64,000 nt of DNA from the NCBI GenBank assembly GCA_021200415.1, contig JAJQGO010000013.1:144016-208015 (forward strand), read 5' to 3'. The position numbers and the translations under genes were made by a program. This document shows, piece by piece, positions 44,938 to 53,303 of this stretch (position 1 is its first letter; every line of letters starts with the position of its first letter). The notes under the pieces were generated by a model, which had not been told where the DNA came from, searched no databases, and saw only the letters and a program-made list of their open reading frames with translations. This stretch comes from Ruminococcus sp. GTDB taxonomy: Bacteria; Bacillota; Clostridia; Oscillospirales; Ruminococcaceae.

Positions 44938-47760
44938 ATGACGGATAAAATTATTATAAAGGGCGCAAGGGAGCATAATCTGAAAAATATAGATGTGGAG
45001 CTGCCCCGTGACAAGCTTATTGTTATGACGGGACTTTCAGGCTCGGGAAAATCCTCCCTTGCCTTTGATACCATATATGCCGACGGTCAGAGAAGATACG
45101 TTGAAAGCCTTTCATCATATGCAAGAATGTTTCTCGGGCAAATGGAAAAGCCCGACGTTGACAGCATTGAGGGACTTTCCCCTGCCATCTCCATCGACCA
45201 GAAAACGACTTCTAAAAATCCACGCTCCACTGTGGGAACGGTCACTGAAATTTACGACTACCTTCGTTTGCTCTATGCAAGAATCGGTATTCCACACTGC
45301 CCTGTCTGCGGACGTGAGATTTCCCAGCAGACGATAGATCAGATGGTTGACGCAATTATGGCTCTGCCGGAGGGAACACGAGTTCAGCTGCTCGCTCCCA
45401 TTGCGCATGGCAGAAAGGGTCAGTTTGCCAAGGAGCTTGAAAGCGCGCGCAAGGGCGGATTTGTACGTGTACGTATCGACGGTATCATGTACGAGCTTTC
45501 CGAGGAAATAAAGCTTGAGAAAAATAAAAAGCACAACATTGAAATTATCGTTGACCGCCTTGTCATAAAAAGCGGCATAGAATCACGTATCACGGACAGC
45601 CTTGAAACTATTTTCTCAATTTCATCAGGTCTTGCCGTAGTTGACGTAATCGGCGGAGAGGAAATGCTGTTCTCGCAGACATACGCCTGCCCTGAGCATA
45701 ACATCAGCGTCCATGAACTTGAGCCTGTTATGTTTTCATTCAACAATCCTATAGGAGCCTGCCCAAAGTGTACGGGTCTTGGAGTATTCAAGCATATCGA
45801 CCCTGAGCTTGTCGTTCCAAATAAGGATCTGAGCATAATGGAGGGAGCTATAAAGGCTTCGGGCTGGAACAGTCTTGATGAAACGTCCATTGCTATGATG
45901 TACTACAGGGCTATATCGAAGGAGTATAATATTTCACTTGAAGTCCCTGTCGGCGAGCTGAAAAAAGACGAGCTTGACATTTTCCTCTACGGAACGGGAG
46001 GAACAACGCTGACGCTTAGGCGTCCGAGCAGCATCGGCGGCGGCACGTACAGTGCGCCCTTCGAGGGCGTTATAAATAATCTTGAACGCCGCTACAGGGA
46101 AACTACAAGCGAATACTCCAAAAACGACATCGAAGCATATATGAGCGAGGTCGACTGCCCCGAATGCCATGGAAAGCGTCTGCGCCCCGAATATCTTGCC
46201 GTAACTGTCGGAAATATGAATATAAGTGATCTGACATCTCTGTCAGTTCGGGATTGTCTGAGCTTTTTTGAAAATCTCCGCCTTTCTGAGCATGAAATGT
46301 TTATCGGCGAACGTATAATAAAGGAAATCAAGGAGCGTCTTGGATTTCTGAAAAGCGTCGGACTTGAATATCTTAGCCTTTCACGTTCATCGGGCACCTT
46401 GTCAGGCGGCGAAAGTCAGAGAATACGTCTTGCGACGCAAATCGGATCATCTCTTATGGGAGTGCTGTATATACTGGACGAGCCGAGCATCGGTCTGCAT
46501 CAGCGTGATAATGATAAGCTCATCGCTACACTTAAAAGGCTGCGTGACCTTGGAAACACGCTTATTGTAGTTGAGCATGATGATGATACAATGCTTGCCG
46601 CCGATTATATTGTCGATATTGGCCCGGGGGCAGGCGTAAACGGCGGAAATGTCGTATTTTCGGGAACTGTAGACAAGCTTCTTGAATGTGAGGAATCTAT
46701 TACAGGTCAGTATCTGAGCGGAAAAAAGAAGATTGAGGTTCCAAGGGAGCGCCGCAGCGGAAACGGACTTTATTTAACGGTTCACGGCGCAAAGGAACAT
46801 AACCTGAAAAATATTGACGTAAAAATTCCGCTTGGCAAGCTTATTTGCGTAACAGGAGTTTCAGGCTCGGGAAAATCCTCCCTTGTCAATGAAATTATCT
46901 ATAAGCATCTCGCCTGCAAGCTCAACAGGGCACGCATTAAAAGCGGCAGCTTCGATTCAATGGAGGGCGTTGAAAATCTCGACAAGGTAATTAACATCGA
47001 CCAGTCCCCTATCGGCAGAACGCCTCGCTCCAATCCTGCAACCTACACAGGCGTTTTCACGGATATTCGCGACCTTTTCGCGAAAACAGCTGACGCAAAG
47101 GCTCATGGATACAACAGCAGCAGATTTTCCTTCAACGTAAAGGGCGGACGCTGTGAAGCCTGCGAGGGCGACGGAATTATTAAAATTGAAATGCATTTTC
47201 TTCCCGATATTTACGTGCCATGTGAGGTGTGCAAGGGCAAACGCTACAATCGTGAAACACTTGAGGTTCACTACAAAGGAAAATCAATTTACGATGTGCT
47301 TGAAATGACTGTCGATGAGGGTGTTGAATTTTTTGAGCATATTCCTAAAATCGCGAGAAAATTGAAAACTCTTCAGGAGGTTGGCCTTGGCTACATCAAA
47401 ATAGGTCAGCCTGCAACTACCCTTTCGGGAGGCGAAGCACAGCGTGTAAAGCTTTCAACGGAGCTTTCAAAGCGTGCAACAGGTAAAACAATTTACATTC
47501 TTGACGAGCCGACTACCGGACTTCACACGGCTGACGTCCACAAGCTTATTGACGTACTGCAAAAGCTTACGGACAGCGGAAATACAGTTCTCGTTATCGA
47601 ACACAATTTAAATGTTGTCAAGGTTGCCGATCACATTATCGATCTCGGACCGGAGGGTGGCGACGGCGGCGGAACTGTTGTTGCTGAGGGCACACCGGAG
47701 GAAATTGTCCTGTGTGAGAAATCCTACACGGGAAAATATCTCAAGCCGTATCTGGAATGA
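44938..47760 (+). CDS. uvrA: Excinuclease ABC subunit A
   Basis: 940 aa, normal length. Two ABC modules: Walker [17 protein letters not shown] and [16 protein letters not shown]; signatures [15 protein letters not shown] and [15 protein letters not shown]. Zinc modules are visible at [23 protein letters not shown] and [16 protein letters not shown]. Cotranslated with uvrB (GGAG inside the uvrB end). Confidence 0.97.
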   Translation: MTDKIIIKGAREHNLKNIDVELPRDKLIVMTGLSGSGKSSLAFDTIYADGQRRYVESLSSYARMFLGQMEKPDVDSIEGLSPAISIDQKTTSKNPRSTVGTVTEIYDYLRLLYARIGIPHCPVCGREISQQTIDQMVDAIMALPEGTRVQLLAPIAHGRKGQFAKELESARKGGFVRVRIDGIMYELSEEIKLEKNKKHNIEIIVDRLVIKSGIESRITDSLETIFSISSGLAVVDVIGGEEMLFSQTYACPEHNISVHELEPVMFSFNNPIGACPKCTGLGVFKHIDPELVVPNKDLSIMEGAIKASGWNSLDETSIAMMYYRAISKEYNISLEVPVGELKKDELDIFLYGTGGTTLTLRRPSSIGGGTYSAPFEGVINNLERRYRETTSEYSKNDIEAYMSEVDCPECHGKRLRPEYLAVTVGNMNISDLTSLSVRDCLSFFENLRLSEHEMFIGERIIKEIKERLGFLKSVGLEYLSLSRSSGTLSGGESQRIRLATQIGSSLMGVLYILDEPSIGLHQRDNDKLIATLKRLRDLGNTLIVVEHDDDTMLAADYIVDIGPGAGVNGGNVVFSGTVDKLLECEESITGQYLSGKKKIEVPRERRSGNGLYLTVHGAKEHNLKNIDVKIPLGKLICVTGVSGSGKSSLVNEIIYKHLACKLNRARIKSGSFDSMEGVENLDKVINIDQSPIGRTPRSNPATYTGVFTDIRDLFAKTADAKAHGYNSSRFSFNVKGGRCEACEGDGIIKIEMHFLPDIYVPCEVCKGKRYNRETLEVHYKGKSIYDVLEMTVDEGVEFFEHIPKIARKLKTLQEVGLGYIKIGQPATTLSGGEAQRVKLSTELSKRATGKTIYILDEPTTGLHTADVHKLIDVLQKLTDSGNTVLVIEHNLNVVKVADHIIDLGPEGGDGGGTVVAEGTPEEIVLCEKSYTGKYLKPYLE

Positions 47761-47777
47761 TTTCATGAAAACAAAAT

Positions 47778-47816
47778 AAAGGCAGCATTCCACAAAATGT
47801 GAGATGCTGCCTTTTT
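47778..47816. terminator. Bidirectional terminator between uvrA and lrp-like gene
   Basis: An 11-bp stem AAAGGCAGCAT/ATGCTGCCTTT (47778-47788, 47804-47814), with five T residues at its 3' side on plus and TTTATTTTG on minus. It serves the two convergent units. Confidence 0.85.
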
Positions 47817-47839
47817 GCAGTTACACGCTATGATGAGAA

Positions 47840-48280
47840 TCAGGGAACGTCCACTCCGATTTCCCTATGAGGGACAGGTGTTGAAAACACAATCTGAGTG
47901 GAGGTATTGCCGAAATGCTGGAGCTGCCCGATAAAGGTATCAAGCTCCTGCGTGCTTGGGAAAACAACCTTAATCAGCATGGAATAGCTTCCTGTTACGC
48001 AGTTGCATTCGAGGACATTCGGGCAATTTTCTATGAAGGGGTAAAACTCCTGCTTCTGATTTGCTGAAATTTCGAGATTCACGAAAGCAGTGATGTGATA
48101 GCCCAGCTTCTGTTTATCCACGACTGCGTTATATCCCAGAATAATCCCCTGTTTTTCAAGCTTATCTATTCGTGATGAAACTGCGGGTGCTGATAAAAAT
48201 ACGTTTGAGGCGAGAACCTTTAAGGGTGTTCTTGCATTCTGCTGAAGAAGCGTGATAAGCTTTGCGTCAATTTTGTCCAT
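47840..48280 (-). CDS. Lrp/AsnC family transcriptional regulator
   Basis: 146 aa. The N-terminal helix-turn-helix (IDAKLITLLQQNARTPLKVLA, core LLQQNARTPLKVLA; then SAPAVSSRIDKLEKQGII) is followed by the RAM/AsnC ligand-binding domain with VTGSYSMLIKV near residue 100, where amino acids or related effectors bind. It is a single gene; its promoter region carries two palindromes that may be its own binding sites. Confidence 0.92.
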   Translation of the reverse strand: MDKIDAKLITLLQQNARTPLKVLASNVFLSAPAVSSRIDKLEKQGIILGYNAVVDKQKLGYHITAFVNLEISANQKQEFYPFIENCPNVLECNCVTGSYSMLIKVVFPSTQELDTFIGQLQHFGNTSTQIVFSTPVPHREIGVDVP

Positions 48281-48295
48281 AAGATAACTCCATTC

Positions 48296-48345
48296 TGAAA
48301 AAAAGCAAAAAAGCGCAACTAAAAAAATTAGCTACGCCTCATTGC
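48296..48345 (-). terminator. Terminator-like hairpin in the lrp leader
   Basis: On the minus strand CGCAA and TTGCG (48345-48341, 48317-48313) enclose an inner CTAA/TTAG hairpin with a 10-nt bulge, followed by CTTTTTTG and a second T-run. It lies between the promoter -10 and the lrp start, so it could act as an attenuator, or as the end of the upstream coaD unit. Confidence 0.4.
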
Positions 48346-48371
48346 GACTATTTAACCTTTTCTATTCTTTT

Positions 48372-48425
48372 ATTATAGCACTTTAATATGAACATTGCAT
48401 TGATATTTCATGAATTTTTCATGAA
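48372..48425 (-). promoter_or_regulatory. lrp promoter with paired palindromes
   Basis: On the minus strand TATAAT lies at 48377-48372, without a good -35. Upstream are two copies of the self-complementary TTCATGAA (48407-48414 and 48418-48425), 11 bp apart centre to centre, about one helical turn. This is how a multimeric regulator such as Lrp binds. Confidence 0.45.
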
Positions 48426-48438
48426 CACTATTAGATTC

Positions 48439-48891
48439 TTAGTTTTTTCTGCCGCTTAACTTTCCTTTTGCAGCTCTGATTTCCTGAAGACTTTTCACAT
48501 AATAGCCTTCAGCGTCACTGTAAATCTTGTTTACAGATGCGAGCGCATTCTGCTGGAGATTCTTAGATGCCGCCTGAGCCTTCGTCAGCATATCAATTGC
48601 CTTTTTCTTAGCTTCAACCATAATTGCTTCCTTTGAAACAATCTGAGCCGCACGATCCTCAGCTCTGCGGATAATGGATTCCGCATTGATTTTTGCTTCG
48701 TTAAGTATGCGCTGGCAGTCAAATTCGATTTTCTTAGCTTCTTTAAGCTCCTGCGGCATATTCAAACGTACATCGTTTATCAGCTCTCTCATGCGTTCAC
48801 CGTCAATGAGCTTTTTATGGGACATAAACGGAACAGAAGTTGCCTTATCAAGAAGCTCGTCCATTTCCTCAAGAATTTCATCAATACTCAT
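48439..48891 (-). CDS. Coiled-coil protein, DivIVA/ATP-synthase-b-like, unknown function
   Basis: 150 aa, nearly all helical: an acidic N-terminus (MSIDEILEEMDELLDKA), then a long amphipathic stretch (about 45-130) rich in A, E, K and R (IIRRAEDRAAQIVSKEA, AKKKAIDMLTKAQAASKNL) with heptad spacing. The end is basic (KGKLSGRKN). There is no membrane helix, so it is not a real F0 b subunit. It follows coaD by 5 bp in what seems a common clostridial order. A structural or scaffold role is likely. Confidence 0.65.
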   Translation of the reverse strand: MSIDEILEEMDELLDKATSVPFMSHKKLIDGERMRELINDVRLNMPQELKEAKKIEFDCQRILNEAKINAESIIRRAEDRAAQIVSKEAIMVEAKKKAIDMLTKAQAASKNLQQNALASVNKIYSDAEGYYVKSLQEIRAAKGKLSGRKN

Positions 48892-48896
48892 AAAGT

Positions 48897-49388
48897 TTAC
48901 CTCTCCTTAACTAATCTTTGTTTTATATCTTCGAGAATAATTTCTGGTACAAAATGACTTATATCTCCGCCAAAATAGGCAATTTGCTTGACCACGCTTG
49001 AGCTGAGATACATATTCTCGGCAGTCGTCGTAAGAAAGACCGTTTCGGCGTCTGCGTAAAGCTTTTTATTTGCAAGAGCCATCTGGAACTCATATTCAAA
49101 ATCGCTGACAGCGCGAAGTCCCTTGACAATTGCAATTGCTCCGACCTTTTTGACATAATCGGCGAGCAAACCGTCCAGAATGTCAATTACAACATTGTCG
49201 ATGTCCTTGGTAACCGCCTGAATCATGTTCATTCGTTCCGTGGCGGAAAAGCTTGGCGCAGCCTTCCCCGCATTGCGTGAAATAAGCACGATTACCTCAT
49301 CGAACAGCTTTGACGCTCTGGTAATAATATCGAGATGCCCCAGCGTCACAGGATCAAAGCTGCCGGGGCAAACCGCAATTCTACTCAT
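48897..49388 (-). CDS. coaD: Phosphopantetheine adenylyltransferase
   Basis: 163 aa, typical. It makes dephospho-CoA from 4'-phosphopantetheine and ATP. The nucleotidyltransferase motif CPGSFDPVTLGHLDII is at the N-terminus; VKGLRAVSDFEYEFQMA and YLSSSVVKQIA are the substrate-binding stretches. The start overlaps the rsmD stop (ATGA), the usual rsmD-coaD pair. Confidence 0.96.
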   Translation of the reverse strand: MSRIAVCPGSFDPVTLGHLDIITRASKLFDEVIVLISRNAGKAAPSFSATERMNMIQAVTKDIDNVVIDILDGLLADYVKKVGAIAIVKGLRAVSDFEYEFQMALANKKLYADAETVFLTTTAENMYLSSSVVKQIAYFGGDISHFVPEIILEDIKQRLVKER

Positions 49389-49942
49389 TTCTCATCAGCC
49401 TCCCCGATTTCTTTACAGAAAATGCTCACATTGATTTTGCCGTACCTGTAGGTTTTCCTGAGAAACATACCGTCGGGAGCGGACGGTTCATCAGCATCCG
49501 ATTCATATTCACAAATGATACATCCGCCGTCGTTCAGTTTTTTTGCGGCAAAGGGAAGTATATTTCCGATATGCCCATGCCTGTAGGGCGGATCAAGAAT
49601 TATAATATCAAATGTTGACGATGTAAGCTTAATATAATCATAGCTGTCGCGGCTGACAACCTGAGCATACCTTTCAAGCTTAGTTGCGCGAAGATTATTA
49701 TTCACGCATCTTACTGACTGCGATGAGCTGTCCACAAAGACAGCCTTTGCCGCGCCTCTGCTGAGCGCTTCGATTCCCATCTGACCGCTTCCTGCAAAAA
49801 GATCGAGAACAGATGCATTTTCAAGCTCAAACTGAACAGCGGAAAAAATAGCTTCTTTGACCTTATCGGTAGTTGGGCGTACATCAAATCCCTCAGGTGT
49901 AACAAGTCTGCGGCCTCGGGCAGTGCCTGTAATAACTCTCAT
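49385..49942 (-). CDS. rsmD: 16S rRNA (guanine-966 N2)-methyltransferase
   Basis: 185 aa from ATG 49942 (GGAGC upstream); the frame extends 31 codons further up but that is the leader. SAM-binding motif I is VLDLFAGSGQMGIEALSRGA and the catalytic motif is IIILDPPYRHG. N-terminus MRVITGTARGRRLVTP is family-typical. Confidence 0.94.
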   Translation of the reverse strand: MRVITGTARGRRLVTPEGFDVRPTTDKVKEAIFSAVQFELENASVLDLFAGSGQMGIEALSRGAAKAVFVDSSSQSVRCVNNNLRATKLERYAQVVSRDSYDYIKLTSSTFDIIILDPPYRHGHIGNILPFAAKKLNDGGCIICEYESDADEPSAPDGMFLRKTYRYGKINVSIFCKEIGEADEK

Positions 49943-49953
49943 TTTTAAGCTCC

Positions 49954-50068
49954 ACAGCGTTTCAGGAACGCTGTTCCCGCATTTTACGGCATACGGACGC
50001 CGTATTTTAGACGAATAAACATTTTCAGATGTCACATAAATTATACCTTATTTTCCGATACTTGTCTA
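49954..50068 (-). promoter_or_regulatory. rsmD promoter and structured leader
   Basis: On the minus strand TAGACA (50068-50063), 17-bp spacer, TATAAT (50045-50040). The roughly 90-nt leader can form ATACGG/CCGTAT (49991-50005) and an 8-bp hairpin ACAGCGTT/AACGCTGT (49954-49974) directly before the GGAGC ribosome binding site. The rest of the gap to prfB (50069-50148) is AT-rich, with no clear prfB terminator. Confidence 0.5.
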
Positions 50069-50148
50069 TATTTTTTTGGGAAGATAGGTAATCCTTTACA
50101 AATTATTTTGTCGAAGCTTATTACATTTGTACAAGCATCTCAAAAAAA

Positions 50149-51270
50149 TCACTTTGTTTCAAGAGTTCCGTGAGAAAGGGATTTAAGGTACGCATTTATA
50201 AATCCATCAATATCGCCGTCCATGACAGCCTGAATATTTCCGTTTTCAAAGCCTGTTCTGTGATCCTTGGCAAGGGTATAGGGCATAAAAACGTAGGAAC
50301 GGATTTGCGATCCCCATGCGATTTCACGCTGAACTCCCTTGATGTCGGAAATTTTTTCAAGATGCTCGCGTTCCTTGATTTCCACAAGCTTTGAGCGCAG
50401 CATTTTCATTGCGTAATCCCTGTTCTGATGCTGACTTCTCTGAGTCTGGCACGATACTACAATTCCCGTCGGAATATGAGTTATACGTATTGCCGATGAG
50501 GTTTTGTTGATATGCTGACCGCCTGCGCCGCTTGCGCGAAAGGCGTCAACCTGAAGATCCTCCGGACGTATATCAATCTCTATCGAATCATCAATTTCCG
50601 GCATAACCTCAAGTGCGGCAAAGGACGTATGGCGGCGTCCCGAAGCGTCAAAGGGGGAAATACGGACAAGTCTGTGGACGCCGGATTCCGATTTCATATA
50701 TCCGTAAGCGTTGTCGCCCTCAATCAATATGGACGCAGATTTCATGCCTGCCTCATCACCGTCAAGGTAATCAAGGAGAGTCACCTTATAATCATGGCGT
50801 TCAGCCCAGTGATTATACATTCTGTAGAGCATTTCCGCCCAGTCCTGAGCCTCTGTTCCGCCTGCACCCGCATGGAAGGTGAGAATAGCATTTGAGCTGT
50901 CGTACTCACCTGTAAGGAGCGTAGAAAGCTTTTCATCCTCAAGCTTTGATTTAAATGTGGCAGCCTCTATTTTTATCTCCTCAATTGAGCTTTCATCATT
51001 CTCCTCAATAGAAAGCTCAATAAGTGTAATAAGATCCTCAAGGCTGTCGTTCAATTTATTATATTTTTCTATTTTCTTTTCGAGGTTTTTTGTTTTCTGA
51101 AGAACCCTCTGAGAATTTTCCAGATCGTCCCAGAAGCCCTCCTCAGCTGCCTTTTTGTTAAGCTCCGCAAGCTCCTCCTGAGCGCCCTTTATGTTAAGGA
51201 CATCAGCAAGCTCCGCCATCTCCTTACGATAGCCGACCATTTCAACTCGCAGGTCGTCAAGTATTATCAT
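50149..51270 (-). CDS. prfB: Peptide chain release factor 2, without programmed frameshift
   Basis: 373 aa, full length in a single frame. Stop-codon recognition uses the tripeptide SPF in RISPFDASGRRHTSFA; the catalytic GGQ is in ASGAGGQHINKTSS. Most bacteria carry an in-frame UGA near codon 25 that demands a +1 shift for autoregulation; here the N-terminus continues without one from MIILDDLRVEMVGYRKEM. A leader of about 110 nt precedes the gene. Confidence 0.95.
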   Translation of the reverse strand: MIILDDLRVEMVGYRKEMAELADVLNIKGAQEELAELNKKAAEEGFWDDLENSQRVLQKTKNLEKKIEKYNKLNDSLEDLITLIELSIEENDESSIEEIKIEAATFKSKLEDEKLSTLLTGEYDSSNAILTFHAGAGGTEAQDWAEMLYRMYNHWAERHDYKVTLLDYLDGDEAGMKSASILIEGDNAYGYMKSESGVHRLVRISPFDASGRRHTSFAALEVMPEIDDSIEIDIRPEDLQVDAFRASGAGGQHINKTSSAIRITHIPTGIVVSCQTQRSQHQNRDYAMKMLRSKLVEIKEREHLEKISDIKGVQREIAWGSQIRSYVFMPYTLAKDHRTGFENGNIQAVMDGDIDGFINAYLKSLSHGTLETK

Positions 51271-51386
51271 GATTTTTCATCCTTTCGTAATCGTATCAAA
51301 TGTATGCAAATTCCAAAGTAAACTCTGATCTATCAATTTATTACAAATCTGTCACATTATGCTCCTCCAAATACTTACTTCTTAAT

Positions 51387-51415
51387 ATTATACATCATTT
51401 TCCCCTGTCCGTCAA
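51387..51415 (-). promoter_or_regulatory. Sigma-A promoter of prfB
   Basis: On the minus strand TTGACG (51415-51410), 17-bp spacer, TATAAT (51392-51387). Confidence 0.65.
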
Positions 51416-51468
51416 CCTCCGAAGGCGATTATTTCACGGCAGTGCCGCATAAATTATCCTCAAAACAC

Positions 51469-51498
51469 TTGATTTTAAGGCGTATAAAGTGTTATAAT
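51469..51498 (+). promoter_or_regulatory. Sigma-A promoter of the RING-like gene
   Basis: TTGATT (51469-51474), 18-bp spacer, TATAAT (51493-51498). Confidence 0.6.
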
Positions 51499-51528
51499 AG
51501 GTAGTAACAATTTGTTTGGAGGAATAAT

Positions 51529-52518
51529 ATGAATTATATTGGCGAGGAATGCTTCAGCTGCGGAAAAAAATTTGAAAAGGACGACGATGTCGTAGTCTGC
51601 CCCGAATGCGGTACGCCCTACCACAGAGAATGTTACAAGGAAGCCGGAGAATGCATAAATCATCAGCTTCACGAAAGCGGCGGAAGCTGGAAGAGAACTG
51701 AAAAAAAATCCGATGATAACGTCAGCTCCGGTGAAGAATCTATCGAAGGAGAGGTTGTAACCGCCTGCCCAAGATGCGGCTTCAAAAATGAAGCCGGCGA
51801 AAAATACTGCCGAAGATGCGGATTGCCTTTGCAAAGCGGCAGCTATGAGGGGCAAAATCAGCGGACAAACTATAATTCGGGCAGTTCCGGCGGAGCAGAT
51901 GCTTTAAATCAGTTCCTCGGATTTAATCCGAATGAGGATCTCGGCGGCGCATCGCTTCAGGAGGTTTCGCAATTTGTCGGCTCTAATACAATTTATTATA
52001 TTCCCATTTTCAAGCGCATGAAGGAAACAGGCAGTAAAATATCCTTCAATGCTGTTTGTCTGCTGTTTCCGTACTTTTATTTCGCCAATCGCAGAATGTG
52101 GCTGCCTGCAATTATAACTGCCTTGATTACCGTGCTTCTGAATATTCCTCTGCTGCTTTCCGCACTCACGGTTCAGTCCTCGCCGTTTCCCTTTATGCAG
52201 GATATAATTAACTATGTTTACGCCAACGAATCATTTATTGTTTCCCTATCCGAAATATGTAACTTTGGCGACTGGATTCTGAAAATTTTCTCATGCATAT
52301 TCGCAAACCGTATATATTACAGATTCACACTTAACTCAATAGATAAAATGAAAAAACGCAGTCATGGAGCTGTGACTCCCCGAATGCTCAAGGAAAAAGG
52401 CGGAGCTAAGCCTGTTAATATTTTGATTATCGGTCTTATTATTTTTGCCGCAATGGCAGCAGCTTATTTCCTTGTAATGTTCATACTTCTGTTTATGCAA
52501 CAATCGGGATTGATGTGA
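51529..52518 (+). CDS. Prokaryotic RING-type/zinc-ribbon membrane protein (DUF2628-like)
   Basis: 329 aa. Residues 8-45 form a RING-like cysteine/histidine cluster (CFSCGKKFEKDDDVVVCPEC, then YHRECY). A zinc ribbon follows at about 82-103 (CPRCGFKNEAGEKYCRRCG). After a polar Ser/Gly/Asn linker, the last 160 residues hold four or five helices, with FPYFYFANRRMWLPA typical of DUF2628. It is probably a membrane-bound protein using the zinc modules for protein contacts. Own promoter and terminator. Confidence 0.75.
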   Translation: MNYIGEECFSCGKKFEKDDDVVVCPECGTPYHRECYKEAGECINHQLHESGGSWKRTEKKSDDNVSSGEESIEGEVVTACPRCGFKNEAGEKYCRRCGLPLQSGSYEGQNQRTNYNSGSSGGADALNQFLGFNPNEDLGGASLQEVSQFVGSNTIYYIPIFKRMKETGSKISFNAVCLLFPYFYFANRRMWLPAIITALITVLLNIPLLLSALTVQSSPFPFMQDIINYVYANESFIVSLSEICNFGDWILKIFSCIFANRIYYRFTLNSIDKMKKRSHGAVTPRMLKEKGGAKPVNILIIGLIIFAAMAAAYFLVMFILLFMQQSGLM

Positions 52519-52534
52519 TTAGTCGGCAAAATTA

Positions 52535-52566
52535 AAGGCGATGCAAATGCATCGCCTTATTTTTAT
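52535..52566 (+). terminator. Intrinsic terminator of the RING-like gene
   Basis: A perfect 10-bp stem AAGGCGATGC/GCATCGCCTT (4-nt loop) followed by ATTTTTAT. Confidence 0.85.
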
Positions 52567-52627
52567 GGAATTTTTTTGAAACGCCGCCTGACAATTCTGC
52601 GCAGCATCATTTATGGAATTTAAGCTA

Positions 52628-53236
52628 TCAGTCCAGCTTCTTTCCGCACTTTTCACAGAATTTACTATTGCTCTCAAGGACAGCTCCACAGTCAGGGCAA
52701 ACCTTTTCAGCAGCAGGCTCTGCCTCTACGACAGGCTCAGCTTCAGCGACCGGTTCAACCTCAACAACAGGCTCTACCTCAACAACAGGTTCAGCTTCAG
52801 CGGCAGATGCGGGAGCTTCCGATGCGTTGGGGACAGCCTGAACAACCGGCTGTGCAGCATTATTGATTACAGCTCCGCACTTTGCGCAGAACTTGCTGTC
52901 CTTCTCGATGTCTGCTCCGCATTTGGGGCATACGCATCTTTCGTCCATTGCAGCCATTTCATTTTTCAGTGAATCAATCTTAGCCAGCTTTTCCTTGATA
53001 CCTGAAATATCCGAAGCGTACTCTGCCTTATCATTATCGGAATTTGCTTCAAAATACTTTTTACCTATCTCAGCGTAAATAGAGTTAATTTCGGATTCAG
53101 CCTGTTTGATTTCCTTTTTAATTTTTTCTTTGTCAACCATTTTCTTTGTGCCGTCTTTTGCACTGTTATAGGCGGTCTTTACACTTTCGCTGCCTTTTTT
53201 TACCGCATCATTGAATTTATCAAGAAAACTGCTCAT
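52628..53236 (-). CDS. Coiled-coil protein with two zinc ribbons and an EPVVEV repeat linker
   Basis: 202 aa from ATG 53236 (GGAGGT upstream). A helical N-terminal half (about 1-100) has heptad-like spacing. The first zinc ribbon is CPKCGADIEKDSKFCAKCG, the second CPDCGAVLESNSKFCEKCG; the strong likeness suggests an internal duplication. Between them lies a tandem six-residue repeat of the form EPVVEV/EPVAEA (about residues 145-180), also visible at DNA level (52730-52800). No membrane helix. Function unknown. Confidence 0.7.
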   Translation of the reverse strand: MSSFLDKFNDAVKKGSESVKTAYNSAKDGTKKMVDKEKIKKEIKQAESEINSIYAEIGKKYFEANSDNDKAEYASDISGIKEKLAKIDSLKNEMAAMDERCVCPKCGADIEKDSKFCAKCGAVINNAAQPVVQAVPNASEAPASAAEAEPVVEVEPVVEVEPVAEAEPVVEAEPAAEKVCPDCGAVLESNSKFCEKCGKKLD

Positions 53237-53271
53237 AAATATGACCTCCAAAAAATAGATTGTATATAAAT

Positions 53272-53300
53272 ATTATATCACGACATTTCAGCTTCGTCAA
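53272..53300 (-). promoter_or_regulatory. Sigma-A promoter of the double zinc-ribbon gene
   Basis: On the minus strand TTGACG (53300-53295), 17-bp spacer, TATAAT (53277-53272). Confidence 0.65.
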
Positions 53301-53303
53301 GAC

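Noticed and set aside
48439-48891. ATP synthase F0 subunit b
   Set aside because: No N-terminal membrane helix and no other atp genes nearby; only the coiled-coil composition is alike.
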